Positions 43,964-53,206 of a stretch of 64,000 bases of DNA are shown piece by piece. The first letter of the stretch is position 1, and each line of letters opens with the position of its first letter. The DNA comes from Prevotellaceae bacterium (GTDB lineage: Bacteria > Bacteroidota > Bacteroidia > Bacteroidales > Bacteroidaceae): NCBI GenBank assembly GCA_028723455.1, contig JAQYEW010000001.1, forward strand, positions 78,986 to 142,985, in the 5' to 3' direction. The notes beneath the pieces are model-generated. The model searched no databases and was not told the origin of the DNA. It was given only the letters and a program-made list of their open reading frames with translations. The translations under genes and the position numbers were made by a program.

Positions 43964-44595
43964 CACTTCTTGCGGAACTGCTTGAAGACAAAGTAAGCCA
44001 CGGCTATCGCCAGTAGGGCCAGAATGACCATCTTTATGTCATGACCATACTGGTCAACATAGTTGTCAAGCTGTTCATAGGGAACGACTCCCGCCAAATA
44101 ATAGCCTATGGCGGCCAGAATGATATTCCAGATGGTAGCACCCAGGAAGGTGTACACAAGGAATTTCTTCATGTCCATACGCGACAAACCCGCAGGAATG
44201 CTGATCAGCTGACGAATACCGGGAATCAAACGCCCCACAAAGGTACCAACGGCTCCATGATTGTTAAAATAAGCCTCGGCTTTTTGAATCTTCTCCTCAT
44301 CAATGAGGCACAGGCGACCCACCCAACTGTTGGCCAGACGGTAAATCAAAGGACGGCCCAGATACACACTAAGATAGTAATTTATCAGGGCACCCAAGAT
44401 GCTGCCGATGCTGGCGCTAAGAACAACAAGAAAGACATTCAACCGGGCGTCCTCGCCGGCAGAGAGATAGGCAGCGGGGGGGACTACAATCTCGCTGGGG
44501 AAGGGGACGAAACTACTCTCGATGGTCATCAAAAGCATGATAACCCAATAATTCAGGTGCTCAAGACACCAAGCGATGAAAGGGAGACTCTCCAT
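43963..44595 (-). CDS. DedA family membrane protein
   Basis: This 210-residue protein carries the DedA/SNARE-associated motifs: VMLLMTIESSFVPFPSEIVVP near the N-terminus, FVGRLIPGIRQLISIPAGLSRM in the middle, and hydrophobic helices around each. DedA proteins act in the inner membrane; several recycle undecaprenyl phosphate or influence membrane potential. It lies 7 bases after a glycosyltransferase-like gene in the lysC operon, consistent with lipid-carrier recycling for envelope glycans, which is inference. Confidence 0.92.
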   Translation of the reverse strand: MESLPFIAWCLEHLNYWVIMLLMTIESSFVPFPSEIVVPPAAYLSAGEDARLNVFLVVLSASIGSILGALINYYLSVYLGRPLIYRLANSWVGRLCLIDEEKIQKAEAYFNNHGAVGTFVGRLIPGIRQLISIPAGLSRMDMKKFLVYTFLGATIWNIILAAIGYYLAGVVPYEQLDNYVDQYGHDIKMVILALLAIAVAYFVFKQFRKK

Positions 44596-44602
44596 AAGTT
44601 AT

Positions 44603-45790
44603 TTATACAAATTGTTTTCTAAAATTACGCTTGTCAAATCTACGGTAACGACAGCGGAGGGCAAGTGTCCAAACGGGTTGCAGGTGGAGCATAAAGGGCA
44701 GACTGAGGTGCATCGACGGCAAGCGCAGCGCCCGAAGGGATTGGTGAAAAAAGATGTCGCGGGACAAAGCATGCAGCAACCACATCAAAACGACAGCACT
44801 TATCAGCCACCACAAGGGGTTGGGCTGCAAGACCAGACTGGCGAGAGCTATCACGAAAAAGGCAGAATGTGCCCACGTGAGTACTGCATGAGAGAGGCTG
44901 CATAAGTCCAGCCACAAACTCCAGCGAAGCCTACGCCAAACATCATGCTCAACGAGTTGAAACTCGCCACACTGCGCAGAATCCTTGGGCAAGTCAGTAA
45001 TCACAAATGCCTCGGGACAAAGACATCGGGCCACATCTCCCTTGTTGGTATAGCGGTTGACAGCAAGTTCAACCGCCCCCCGGCGCAGGCCTGCTCCCAC
45101 AGCAAGACCACCTTTCTCCAGAAAGAATGCCTTGTCCAAGAGCAAATTCTGCGGTGATACAAGTACGTGCTTATGTTCCTGTCCCCAGAGTAGCACAAGG
45201 AATTGGCGCCAATACCGTAGAAAAGCATACTTGTGTCGGGCAAAACCGCGAGCAGAAGCGGTATTTGCGACACCAACCACAACATGCTTGTCCTTTCGGA
45301 TATATGAAGCCATCGTTGCCAACCAATGTTCTCCCGCAGGCATACTCGATATACCGGAAAGCAAGACCCAGGCATGGCGAGCGGCACGCATACCAAGTGT
45401 AAGCACAAGGTTATAGGCACTTATATCCAACACGTGGGCGGGCAAAGGAACTATCTGCAAATTCGGATAGGCATACTGCATACCTTGAAGATAGGACTGT
45501 GTATTGGCCGATAACGGTGTGGCACAGGCCAGAATAACCTCAAACCGGGAATACTGCTGGCCCAGGAAAACCGGCAAACGCTGTCTTAACAGTTCCTCTT
45601 CGCCCTCATAAAGCAAAACGACACTGACAGCTTCCTCTGAGGCAGTGGGCAACTGATTGGCGGCAACCAGTTTTGCCAGTCGGCGATACCCCATGTTCCG
45701 CACCATACTAACGAACCATACACATGTATAGGCCACGAACGCAAGCACGGGCCAAGGGAGTGTTTTCAAGTAAACCAGCAACTCCTCCAT
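44603..45790 (-). CDS. Degenerate GT2-like membrane protein
   Basis: This 395-residue protein has an N-terminal membrane helix (residues ~12-30), a GT-A-like middle, and C-terminal helices (residues ~305-345). It aligns by eye to family 2 glycosyltransferases (VSVVLLYEGEEELLRQRLPV, then QQYSRFEVILA), but the usual metal and nucleotide acids are missing: residues 88-92 read ACATP where VDDGS is expected, and 143-149 read LLSGISS where a DxD is expected. It may be a non-catalytic relative or use other residues. It lies 10 bases after lysA and 7 bases before dedA, in the same operon. Confidence 0.65.
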   Translation of the reverse strand: MEELLVYLKTLPWPVLAFVAYTCVWFVSMVRNMGYRRLAKLVAANQLPTASEEAVSVVLLYEGEEELLRQRLPVFLGQQYSRFEVILACATPLSANTQSYLQGMQYAYPNLQIVPLPAHVLDISAYNLVLTLGMRAARHAWVLLSGISSMPAGEHWLATMASYIRKDKHVVVGVANTASARGFARHKYAFLRYWRQFLVLLWGQEHKHVLVSPQNLLLDKAFFLEKGGLAVGAGLRRGAVELAVNRYTNKGDVARCLCPEAFVITDLPKDSAQCGEFQLVEHDVWRRLRWSLWLDLCSLSHAVLTWAHSAFFVIALASLVLQPNPLWWLISAVVLMWLLHALSRDIFFHQSLRALRLPSMHLSLPFMLHLQPVWTLALRCRYRRFDKRNFRKQFV

Positions 45791-45800
45791 TCAATCGATG

Positions 45801-46949
45801 CTATATGTCCTCTGAAGTGAAAGCCAGAGGCAAGCGACGACAATTATACTGACAAGCCATAATCTCGCCATAGGCTCCTGCGCTTTGCAAAGCAATGAGG
45901 TCGCCACGATTGGTCTGTGGCAGATCGTAGTCCGTAACAAAGACATCCGAACTCTCGCAGATAGGCCCCACCACATCGTATCTCACACGCTGCCCTTCCG
46001 GGTTGCTCAGATTCACCACACGATGGTAAGCGTCGTACAATGCGGGACGGATGAGATCCGTCATCCCCGCATCTACGATACAGAATTGTTTGATAGCATT
46101 GCTCTTAACATACAGCACACGTGTAATGAGGCTGCCGCATTGGCCCACAACAGCCCTGCCCAACTCAAAATGCAACTGCTGACCGGGACGTAACTTGAGC
46201 CCGTTGGCATAAGTTGCAAAATAGTCGCGGAAATTGGGTATGGGACGCCCTTCCGGATCCTGATAATCAATGCCCAAGCCACCACCTACGTTGATGTTCT
46301 CTGGCAACAGGCCTGCCGGTTCCAGCCTGTCCTGCAACTCGTTGATGCGCTGACAAAGGGCGGCGAAATCGTCCATTTCCAATATTTGCGAACCAATATG
46401 GAAATGCAAACCTACGTAATGTACGTGGCTCAAATCCTGAGCGCGACGAATCACGGCCTCCATATCCTGCATGTCGATACCGAACTTGTTTTCGGACAGG
46501 CCCGTAGCGATATTGGCATGGGTATGTGCTCCTACGTTGGGATTGATACGGAAGGCTACGCGTGCCGTTTTGTTCTTGGCAGCGGCCAACTCGTTAATGA
46601 TCTCCAGTTCCGGTACACTCTCTACGTTGAAACAAAAGATGTCAGCGTCCAAGCCAAGATTGATTTCCCAATCACTCTTGCCGACTCCGGCGAACACGAT
46701 GTCCTCAGCCTTAAAACCCGCATCAAGACAGGCCTGAATCTCTCCACCGCTCACGCAATCACATCCCAAACCGGCCTGCCGGATATGACGCAGCACCTGG
46801 GGATTCACGTTGGCCTTAACGGCATAGTGGACGTGATAATGCTTATCAAGATGGCTTTTGATTTCATCCAACGTTTTGTCCAGCAGTGCCAAGTCGTAGT
46901 AATAGAACGGTGTTTGCTTTGTCTCAAACTGCTTTAGGGGATAGTTCAT
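45801..46949 (-). CDS. lysA: Diaminopimelate decarboxylase
   Basis: This 382-residue enzyme performs the last lysine step, meso-diaminopimelate to lysine. The PLP lysine is in VHYAVKANVNP near residue 45. Other signatures are GCDCVSGGEIQACLDAG, the phosphate-binding NVGGGLGIDYQDPEG and ELGRAVVGQCGSLITRVL, and the substrate-side Cys in GPICESSDVF. It starts 20 bases after the lysC stop, so the two lysine genes bracket the pathway. Confidence 0.97.
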   Translation of the reverse strand: MNYPLKQFETKQTPFYYYDLALLDKTLDEIKSHLDKHYHVHYAVKANVNPQVLRHIRQAGLGCDCVSGGEIQACLDAGFKAEDIVFAGVGKSDWEINLGLDADIFCFNVESVPELEIINELAAAKNKTARVAFRINPNVGAHTHANIATGLSENKFGIDMQDMEAVIRRAQDLSHVHYVGLHFHIGSQILEMDDFAALCQRINELQDRLEPAGLLPENINVGGGLGIDYQDPEGRPIPNFRDYFATYANGLKLRPGQQLHFELGRAVVGQCGSLITRVLYVKSNAIKQFCIVDAGMTDLIRPALYDAYHRVVNLSNPEGQRVRYDVVGPICESSDVFVTDYDLPQTNRGDLIALQSAGAYGEIMACQYNCRRLPLAFTSEDI

Positions 46950-46969
46950 CGCGTCGAAGTTGCTTTTAT

Positions 46970-48286
46970 TTAAAAGAGACTCTTGCTTAAGGCCTGCAGG
47001 GTACGTGTCTTATAATCCTTACTTACAAGGAACGAGATGTTGTAGTTGCTGCCGCCATAGCTGATCATACGAACGGGAATGTCGTTCAGCGCCTGGGCCG
47101 CACGTGTCTCAAAACCGATGTTTGAACTTACGAGGTCGCCCACCACACATACGATGACCATGTCCTGCTCCACTGTAACAGTACCATACTTCTTCAACTC
47201 GTCTACGATATCCACCAAGTGGCCCGTATTGTCAATCGTCAGGCTAACGCCTACCTCGCTGGTGCAAACCATGTCGATGCTGGTCTTGTATTGCTCAAAG
47301 ATTTCAAAAACCTTGCGCAAGAAGCCATGAGCCTGCAACATGCGCGAGCTTTGAATCTGAATACAGGTGATGCCGTCCTTGGCTGCTACGGCCTTGATAG
47401 AACCGTGCTGCATGACATTATTGATGATGGTGCCGGGAGCCGAGGGGTCCATCGTGTTCAAAAGACGCACAGGCACGCCAGCGAACTTAGCGGGCTGGAT
47501 ACAAGTGGGATGCAGAATCTTGGCACCGAAATAGGCCAACTCGGCAGCCTCCTCGAAATAGAGCTGGCGCACAGGTTCCGTATGCTCCACAATACGGGGG
47601 TCATTGTTGTGCATGCCGTCAATGTCCGTCCAGATCTGGATCTCTTCGCTCTGGATGGCGGCACCAATAAGGCAGGCCGTATAGTCGCTGCCACCACGCA
47701 ACAGATTATCTATCTCGCCGTATGCGTTACGACAGATGAAACCCTGGGTGATATAGATGTCCACATCAGGATTCTCCTTCAGTTTGGCAAGGGTCTTCTC
47801 GCGGATATAGTTAAAGTCTGGCTCGGCATTCTTGTCCGTACGGATCATGTCCAGAGCGCTCAGCAATACCGCGCTTTTACCCTGCTCCAAGAGATAGTTC
47901 GTAACCATATTTGTGCTCATGATCTCACCCTGAGCAAGAACCACCTTCTCCTCGAAACTGGTGAACATCATCTTGGTGAAGGTACGCAAGTAGTTGAACG
48001 ACTCGCGCAGGAACTCATGTGTCTTCTGTTTCCACTCCTCCGTAGAATACAACTCCTCCACATGCTGGGCATATTTGCGCTCCAGCTGATTGATGATGGT
48101 GTTGGCACCTTCGGGGTTCTTACGATAAAGGTAGTCTGAGATTTCCACCAGACTGTTGGTGGTACCGCTCATGGCACTCAGCACAACAAAATTTTGTTGG
48201 CCTTGCTCGGGGGTAATCAGGTTTGCTACCTCTTGCATACGTTGCGGCGTTCCTACGCTGGTGCCGCCAAATTTCATTACTTTCAT
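46970..48286 (-). CDS. lysC: Aspartate kinase
   Basis: This 438-residue monofunctional aspartokinase phosphorylates aspartate at the start of the lysine, methionine and threonine pathway. The N-terminal kinase motif MKVMKFGGTSVGTPQRM, the GGSDYTACLIGAAI loop and WTDIDGMHNNDPRIV are diagnostic. Two ACT regulatory domains occupy residues ~300-438 (ITCIQIQSSRM onward), implying amino-acid feedback. There is no homoserine dehydrogenase fusion and no lysine riboswitch in the 41-base gap to ftsE. Confidence 0.96.
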   Translation of the reverse strand: MKVMKFGGTSVGTPQRMQEVANLITPEQGQQNFVVLSAMSGTTNSLVEISDYLYRKNPEGANTIINQLERKYAQHVEELYSTEEWKQKTHEFLRESFNYLRTFTKMMFTSFEEKVVLAQGEIMSTNMVTNYLLEQGKSAVLLSALDMIRTDKNAEPDFNYIREKTLAKLKENPDVDIYITQGFICRNAYGEIDNLLRGGSDYTACLIGAAIQSEEIQIWTDIDGMHNNDPRIVEHTEPVRQLYFEEAAELAYFGAKILHPTCIQPAKFAGVPVRLLNTMDPSAPGTIINNVMQHGSIKAVAAKDGITCIQIQSSRMLQAHGFLRKVFEIFEQYKTSIDMVCTSEVGVSLTIDNTGHLVDIVDELKKYGTVTVEQDMVIVCVVGDLVSSNIGFETRAAQALNDIPVRMISYGGSNYNISFLVSKDYKTRTLQALSKSLF

Positions 48287-48327
48287 CTTCTGCTCAAAAT
48301 GTAGTATGAATACTATTATGTAATTTA

Positions 48328-49008
48328 TTAACTCTCAATCTCTTCTTCCTCAATACGTTCCAATTTCCCCTGAGTACATCTTAGCGTTCTTCCGGGAAAC
48401 ATCTCTGTAATGGCTTCGTTGTGGGTGCTCAGGATAATGCTGGTGCCTGCGCGACGGATGTCGTTCAGCAGGCGCATCACCTTACGGCTGTTTTCCACGT
48501 CCAAATTGGCCGTGGGTTCATCCGCCAACAAAAGGCGCGGACTGTTCAGTAAGGCACGGGCAATGCAGATGCTCTGCTGCTCACCTCCCGAGAGTTCATG
48601 AGGCATGCGGTCTCCCTTATCCGGCAATCCGACCTGCGAAAGCACCTCAAGGATACGTTCCTGACGCTGCGCTTTCTTCTTCCATCCCGTCGCACGCAAC
48701 ACGAAATCCAGATTTTCGCGCACGTTGCGGTCGCGCAGAAGCTGGAAATCCTGGAAAATAATGCCTAATTGCTTGCGCAGGGCAGGTAGCATACGGGGCT
48801 TCAAATGCGTTACATCCGTACCCAGTACAACCGCCTCTCCAGATGCAATGGGAAGCTCTCCATAGATGCTCTTCAACAGCGAACTCTTGCCGCTGCCGAC
48901 CTCACCCATTACATAGACAAACTCGCCCTCACCCACCTGAAGGTTGACATGGCTGAGTATAGCGCGGTCATCCTGTCTTAGCTCAACGTCTTTATAATCG
49001 ATCAGCAT
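48328..49008 (-). CDS. ftsE: Cell-division ABC transporter ATPase FtsE
   Basis: This protein of 226 residues is read from MLIDYKDVELRQDD; a further ATG at 49038 overlaps hisIE and is less likely. The ABC motifs are complete: Walker A GEVGSGKSS, Q-loop IIFQDFQLL, signature ELSGGEQQSICIARAL, Walker B LLLADEPTANLD and the H-switch STHNEA. FtsE with FtsX links the divisome to cell-wall hydrolases. No ftsX lies beside it here. It directly follows hisIE at the end of the his genes. Confidence 0.88.
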   Translation of the reverse strand: MLIDYKDVELRQDDRAILSHVNLQVGEGEFVYVMGEVGSGKSSLLKSIYGELPIASGEAVVLGTDVTHLKPRMLPALRKQLGIIFQDFQLLRDRNVRENLDFVLRATGWKKKAQRQERILEVLSQVGLPDKGDRMPHELSGGEQQSICIARALLNSPRLLLADEPTANLDVENSRKVMRLLNDIRRAGTSIILSTHNEAITEMFPGRTLRCTQGKLERIEEEEIES

Positions 49009-49022
49009 GTTTTGCTTGGACT

Positions 49023-49637
49023 TTAGTGTTTCTTCCAACCCGGATTGTGGCGCTCCATGAGTTCCGCAGCCATATCTTCGATGCGCAAGCCTTTGCTGGT
49101 AAGCAAGACGATCAGATGATAGAGAAGGTCGCTTCCTTCATAAATCAAGCGGTCATTGGTCCCGTTCGTGGCCTCAATCACCAGTTCCAAAGCCTCCTCG
49201 CCTACCTTCTGAGCCATACGGTTCAAACCATCACGGAAGAGTGTGGTCGTATATGAGCCCTCGGGCTGCTCACGATAACGCTTTTCGATAAAGTCACTCA
49301 ACTCACTCAGAAAAAGCAAGGGATTGGGCGTATTCGTTTCATTCCAACAAGTGTCGGCACCCGTATGACAAACAGGACCAAGTGGCTTAACCTTAATCAG
49401 CAGGGTGTCTTGGTCGCAATCGTTCAGGATCTCAACCACCTCCAAGTAATTGCCGCTGGTCTCTCCTTTGGTCCAAAGCGTATTGCGTGTACGGCTCCAG
49501 AAAGTTACTTTCTGCGTTTCTACGGTTTTTTCATAGGCCTCCTTATTCATGAAACCAAGCATCAGGACTTTGTTCGTTTGTGCGTCCTGAATGATGGCGG
49601 GCACAAGGCCTTGCATCTTATCGAAATCTATCGTCAT
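49023..49637 (-). CDS. hisIE: Bifunctional phosphoribosyl-AMP cyclohydrolase / phosphoribosyl-ATP pyrophosphatase
   Basis: This 204-residue protein carries both domains. HisI (residues 1-~105) has [37 protein letters not shown] and the zinc cysteine region [10 protein letters not shown]. HisE (from ~110) has [22 protein letters not shown] (core [14 protein letters not shown]). It carries out the second and third steps of histidine synthesis. The start overlaps the hisF stop by 4 bases. Confidence 0.97.
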   Translation of the reverse strand: MTIDFDKMQGLVPAIIQDAQTNKVLMLGFMNKEAYEKTVETQKVTFWSRTRNTLWTKGETSGNYLEVVEILNDCDQDTLLIKVKPLGPVCHTGADTCWNETNTPNPLLFLSELSDFIEKRYREQPEGSYTTTLFRDGLNRMAQKVGEEALELVIEATNGTNDRLIYEGSDLLYHLIVLLTSKGLRIEDMAAELMERHNPGWKKH

Positions 49638-50392
49638 AATCTTACGTTTATTTGCTGTTCTCTGAGGTATTGTTTCAATGTAGGAATGGCTATCTCGCCA
49701 AAATGGAACACGGAGGCTGCCAAGGCGGCATCACTATGACCATGCAAAAAAGTGTCCCGGAAATGCTCCATCTCCCCCGCACCACCACTGGCAATAACAG
49801 GGATGTTGAGATTATCGGACAAATAGCGCAGGGCATCATTCGCGAAACCTTGCTTCACACCATCATGATCCATCGAGGTGAAAAGGATTTCTCCCGCACC
49901 ACGTTCCTGTGCCTCGTGCGCCCAGTCGAAGAGTTGCTTCTCATGAGGCACACGGCCACCATTGAGGAAACATCTCCAAGTGCCGTCCACTTCTTGTCTG
50001 GCATCAATAGCCACCACGCATACTTGGCTGCCATAGCGAGAAGTAATCTCGTCAATGAGTTGAGGACGTCGCAGCGCAGAACTGTTCAGGCTCACCTTAT
50101 CTGCTCCGGCAGACAACAGGCGTTCCACATCCGAAAGCTCGTTCACACCACCTCCCACGGTGAAAGGAATATTGATGGCTTCGGCAATTCGCTCCACCAT
50201 GGACGTGAAGGTCTTGCGACCCTCATGGCTGGCCGTGATGTCCAGAAACACAAGTTCGTCGGCTCCCTGTTGGCTATAGGCACGTGCCAATTCCACAGGA
50301 TCGCCCGCTTGGCGCAGATTCACGAAATTCGTGCCCTTCACCGTTGTTCCGTCCTTGATATCCAGACAGGGTATGATTCGTTTTGCAAGCAA
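49634..50392 (-). CDS. hisF: Imidazole glycerol phosphate synthase, cyclase subunit
   Basis: This 252-residue TIM barrel has the catalytic aspartates in [18 protein letters not shown] (near residue 11) and in [12 protein letters not shown] (near 130). The phosphate-binding [11 protein letters not shown] and [11 protein letters not shown] are also present. It joins ammonia from HisH to PRFAR to form IGP and AICAR. It lies 36 bases after hisA and overlaps hisIE by 4 bases. Confidence 0.97.
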   Translation of the reverse strand: MLAKRIIPCLDIKDGTTVKGTNFVNLRQAGDPVELARAYSQQGADELVFLDITASHEGRKTFTSMVERIAEAINIPFTVGGGVNELSDVERLLSAGADKVSLNSSALRRPQLIDEITSRYGSQVCVVAIDARQEVDGTWRCFLNGGRVPHEKQLFDWAHEAQERGAGEILFTSMDHDGVKQGFANDALRYLSDNLNIPVIASGGAGEMEHFRDTFLHGHSDAALAASVFHFGEIAIPTLKQYLREQQINVRL

Positions 50393-50428
50393 AGCTGTTC
50401 GTTGTTTAGTTATTTGTTCTTTTATCCA

Positions 50429-51157
50429 TCACTTGTCCCGTAGGTACAGAGTACTTAGTTCCCGGAGGTCTATCCTTCCCTCATAGATGGCCTTACCAAA
50501 TACAACGGCAGGAATACCAGCTTCATCCAACGCCTGGATGTCCGCCAGACAGCTCACTCCACCACTGGCAATAAGATAACAATCCGGAAAACTTGCCATG
50601 ATACGCTTATAGAGCTCAACGGAAGGCCCTTGCAGCATACCGTCCTTACTAATGTCCGTGCAGAGGACGTTTTTTGTTCCCGCCCGCATGTAATGAGCAA
50701 GGAAATCTGACAGATTGGCGTCGCTGTCCTCCAACCATCCATTGATACTTATTTTTTCTCCACGCACGTCAGCGCCAAGTACCAAACGGTCGGGACCATA
50801 TTTGTGAAGCCACTCGACATAAAGCTGCGGCTGAGTGATAGCAATGCTACCGGCGGTTGCCATAGCCGCACCCGCCGCAAACACGGCATCCAAGTCATCG
50901 TCCGTCTTCACGCCACCTCCGAAATCAACCACCAAACGGGTGTTCCGCGTAATAGCCTTCAACGTATCCAGATTAACGACATGTTTTGCCTTGGCACCGT
51001 CCAAATCCACGACATGAAGACGCCGGAAACCCAACTGTTCAAACTGCATAGCCATGTCCAAAGGACTGCCATACTCCTTTTTCGTGCCATAGTCGCCTTT
51101 TTGCAGGCGGACACATTTTCCGTCAATGATGTCAATAGCAGGAATAAGTTCTATCAT
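50429..51157 (-). CDS. hisA: ProFAR isomerase
   Basis: This 242-residue TIM barrel related to HisF has the start LIPAIDIIDGKCVRLQKGDY with the catalytic Asp, the FGGGVKTDDDL phosphate loop and the second Asp in TDISKDGMLQGPS. It isomerises ProFAR to PRFAR for HisF. It overlaps hisH by 4 bases upstream. Confidence 0.97.
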   Translation of the reverse strand: MIELIPAIDIIDGKCVRLQKGDYGTKKEYGSPLDMAMQFEQLGFRRLHVVDLDGAKAKHVVNLDTLKAITRNTRLVVDFGGGVKTDDDLDAVFAAGAAMATAGSIAITQPQLYVEWLHKYGPDRLVLGADVRGEKISINGWLEDSDANLSDFLAHYMRAGTKNVLCTDISKDGMLQGPSVELYKRIMASFPDCYLIASGGVSCLADIQALDEAGIPAVVFGKAIYEGRIDLRELSTLYLRDK

Positions 51158-51744
51158 AACTCGAGGAAATTTTTCAAGATCCGAGAACCCACATCACCAC
51201 TCTTTTCAGGGTGGAACTGTGTGGCATAGAAATTATCACGGTGCAAGGCAGCGCTGAAAGGCCAGATATAATCTGCGGTAGCAATCATTTCCTGACAAGG
51301 AGGGACATAAAAGCTATGCACAAAATAGACGAAAGCACGCTCGTCAATCCCATTGAACAAGGGCGATTGCAAATCGTAAATGTCGTTCCATCCCATGTGA
51401 GGCACTTTGTCTTCATGACGCTCAGGCTGAAAACGCAAAACAGGCACATCAAAGATACCGAGGCAATCGGTGTTACCTTCCTCGCTATTACGGCAAAGCA
51501 ACTGCTGTCCAATGCAGATACCCAAGAGGGGTTGCTGAAGAGAGCAAACAACCTTGTCCAGACCATGCTCGCGCAAATAGCGCATCGCATGACTGGCTTC
51601 TCCCTGTCCCGGGAAAAGCACCTTGTCGGCACGCCGCAACTCTTCGGGATTATCCGTCAGCACGGGCTCCACGCCCAAACGTGAAAGGGCGTTCAGCACG
51701 GAACGGATATTGCCTGCATTATACTTTACGATGGCTACGCTCAT
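51154..51744 (-). CDS. hisH: Imidazole glycerol phosphate synthase, glutaminase subunit
   Basis: This 196-residue class I amidotransferase has the nucleophile Cys in LGICIGQQLLC near residue 78, and the His-Glu pair in YATQFHPEKSGDVG near the C-terminus. The N-terminal VAIVKYNAGNIRSVLNAL is typical. It supplies ammonia to HisF. It begins 2 bases after a small secreted-protein gene. hisG, hisD, hisC and hisB are not in the window. Confidence 0.96.
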   Translation of the reverse strand: MSVAIVKYNAGNIRSVLNALSRLGVEPVLTDNPEELRRADKVLFPGQGEASHAMRYLREHGLDKVVCSLQQPLLGICIGQQLLCRNSEEGNTDCLGIFDVPVLRFQPERHEDKVPHMGWNDIYDLQSPLFNGIDERAFVYFVHSFYVPPCQEMIATADYIWPFSAALHRDNFYATQFHPEKSGDVGSRILKNFLEL

Positions 51745-51746
51745 CT

Positions 51747-52220
51747 CTATTTTTTTATTTCCTTAGATGCTTTCAGAGCCAACTCCCAATTCGTATCAAT
51801 GCTAAAGGGAGTCAGGCTATTGGCGTCAGTGGCAAAAGCACGTGTGGTTTTCGTATCCTTATCGCCAAAAAGCGGATTTTTTGCGCTTGCCTGCCAATAG
51901 CGCTTCATTATCTTAGTCTGCTTCTCCGTATTCTTCTCCTGCATCAGTTCGCCCAGATAATTGGTAATAAACTGATTCATGGCATAAGCCTGACGATCCA
52001 GAAAAGAAGCATCCACACCGCCTCCGTTCACCTTTATCGCCATATTGCAAAGATACTGCATACTGGTAAACTTGAACTGTGCTATATTCAGGCTCAAGGC
52101 ATCGACACGGGGGTCTTCAATAATCAATTTATTTGTGTTGACCACTTGGTTGAACACTTCTTGTGCGCTTACGCCCGTGCTCATGACAAAGGCAAAAAGC
52201 AAAGTTACTATCAGTTTCAT
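51747..52220 (-). CDS. Small secreted protein of unknown function inside the his operon
   Basis: This 157-residue protein has a signal peptide (MKLIVTLLFAFVMSTGVSAQ). The mature part is mostly helical by composition, with TNKLIIEDPRVDALSLNIAQ and a YWQASAKNPLFGDKDTKTTR stretch and no recognised domain. It sits 2 bases upstream of hisH and 37 bases downstream of ruvC. It is therefore almost certainly co-transcribed with cytosolic histidine and DNA repair genes, although it is exported. Its function is unknown. Confidence 0.75.
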   Translation of the reverse strand: MKLIVTLLFAFVMSTGVSAQEVFNQVVNTNKLIIEDPRVDALSLNIAQFKFTSMQYLCNMAIKVNGGGVDASFLDRQAYAMNQFITNYLGELMQEKNTEKQTKIMKRYWQASAKNPLFGDKDTKTTRAFATDANSLTPFSIDTNWELALKASKEIKK

Positions 52221-52257
52221 ATCAAATCAATATTCGTTTACTATATCTCCGTTTATA

Positions 52258-52803
52258 TCAAATCTTTCCTTGTCTGCGTGCCAATTCCTTCCAGCTCTTA
52301 ATTCCACCACCAATCACGGGACGCCCCAACTGAAGATAGTGGCAATAGGCAGCGGCCAAAGCATCCGTGGCATCCATCTTCATGCTCATTTCACCCTCAG
52401 AGAGTCTCAAGATACGCTGCAACATATCTGCGACTTGCTCCTTGCTGGCTGTACCGCGGCCGGTCAACGCCATCTTTATCTTCATGGGAGCATATTCGTG
52501 AATGCTCAAGCCACGACTGGTGGCGGCTGCGATGGCTACACCCTGGGCACGTCCCAATTTCAGCATGCTTTGTACGTTCTTACCAAAAAAAGGAGCCTCA
52601 ATCGCCACGCAGGTGGGTTTGTAGAACTCGATGGTCTCACTCACACGTTCGTAGATTCGACCCAATTTTTCGTAGGTGTCGGACAACTTGCGAAGGTCGA
52701 TAACGCCTAAATCGACGCATTCCACCTGTCTGCCCTCCACGCTCAACACTCCAAAGCCCATCAGGTTCGTGCCCGGATCTATGCCCAAGATGACCTCCTT
52801 CAC
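52258..52803 (-). CDS. ruvC: Holliday junction endodeoxyribonuclease RuvC
   Basis: This 181-residue protein has the four acidic catalytic residues in the expected order: Asp in VILGIDPGTNLMGFG, Glu in CVAIEAPFFGKN, and two Asp in KMDATDALAAAYCH. It resolves Holliday junctions with RuvAB. The start overlaps the DUF4286 gene stop by 4 bases. ruvA and ruvB are not here. Confidence 0.96.
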   Translation of the reverse strand: MKEVILGIDPGTNLMGFGVLSVEGRQVECVDLGVIDLRKLSDTYEKLGRIYERVSETIEFYKPTCVAIEAPFFGKNVQSMLKLGRAQGVAIAAATSRGLSIHEYAPMKIKMALTGRGTASKEQVADMLQRILRLSEGEMSMKMDATDALAAAYCHYLQLGRPVIGGGIKSWKELARRQGKI

Positions 52804-53111
52804 CCGACCTCAATACTTTCCAAAATGGTACTGAAGCTTAAGACGCGGCCTTCAAACAGTGTTTTCATCTCCTTTTCTAACAGAGTCCCTTGATTCAGGT
52901 ACCACTGATGAAGCTTGCCATTGTCCTCTACCTCAAATTGGATGCAAAAGCTCTCTGACTCCTGATCCTTGTGATTCAACACTCGCAACATACGACCTGC
53001 GCTCAAAATGCCGCTCTCCTGCGCCTTGAGGAGATAGGACTGATGAACCCAAATCACGAAGTTGCGCGCATCGCCGTTTGGCACCGTATATGTCGTATTG
53101 AATACTATCAT
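52800..53111 (-). CDS. DUF4286 family protein
   Basis: This protein of 103 residues starts at MIVFNTTYTVPNGDARNFV. The longer frame from 53168 is excluded because the promoter box lies inside it. The motif WVHQSYLLKAQESGILSAGR, a strand-rich middle (CIQFEVEDNGKLHQWYLN) and the C-terminal helix match DUF4286, a small family of Bacteroidota often encoded near ruvC. Function is unknown. It heads the operon DUF4286-ruvC-secreted protein-hisH-A-F-IE-ftsE. Confidence 0.85.
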   Translation of the reverse strand: MIVFNTTYTVPNGDARNFVIWVHQSYLLKAQESGILSAGRMLRVLNHKDQESESFCIQFEVEDNGKLHQWYLNQGTLLEKEMKTLFEGRVLSFSTILESIEVG

Positions 53112-53145
53112 CGCTCTTTCCTTACTACACCTATATATAATTATG

Positions 53146-53153
53146 CAAAGGTA
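53146..53153 (-). promoter_or_regulatory. -7 box for the DUF4286-ruvC-his operon
   Basis: TACCTTTG on the minus strand, about 35 bases upstream of the ATG at 53111. A TTTG lies roughly 22 bases further upstream. Confidence 0.6.
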
Positions 53154-53206
53154 AGCAAAAACGCGCATTTACCAACAAAATGCCAGCATTTTTCTTTACA
53201 TCATAA

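Noticed and set aside
45057..45416. Alternative-frame ORF antisense to the GT-like gene
   Set aside because: Considered because the GT-like protein lacks catalytic acids and might be mis-framed, but no frame change restores a DxD, and the annotated frame has continuous membrane helices and family-like motifs.
48287..48327. Lysine riboswitch ahead of lysC
   Set aside because: Only 41 bases separate lysC from ftsE, far too little for the ~170-base lysine aptamer.
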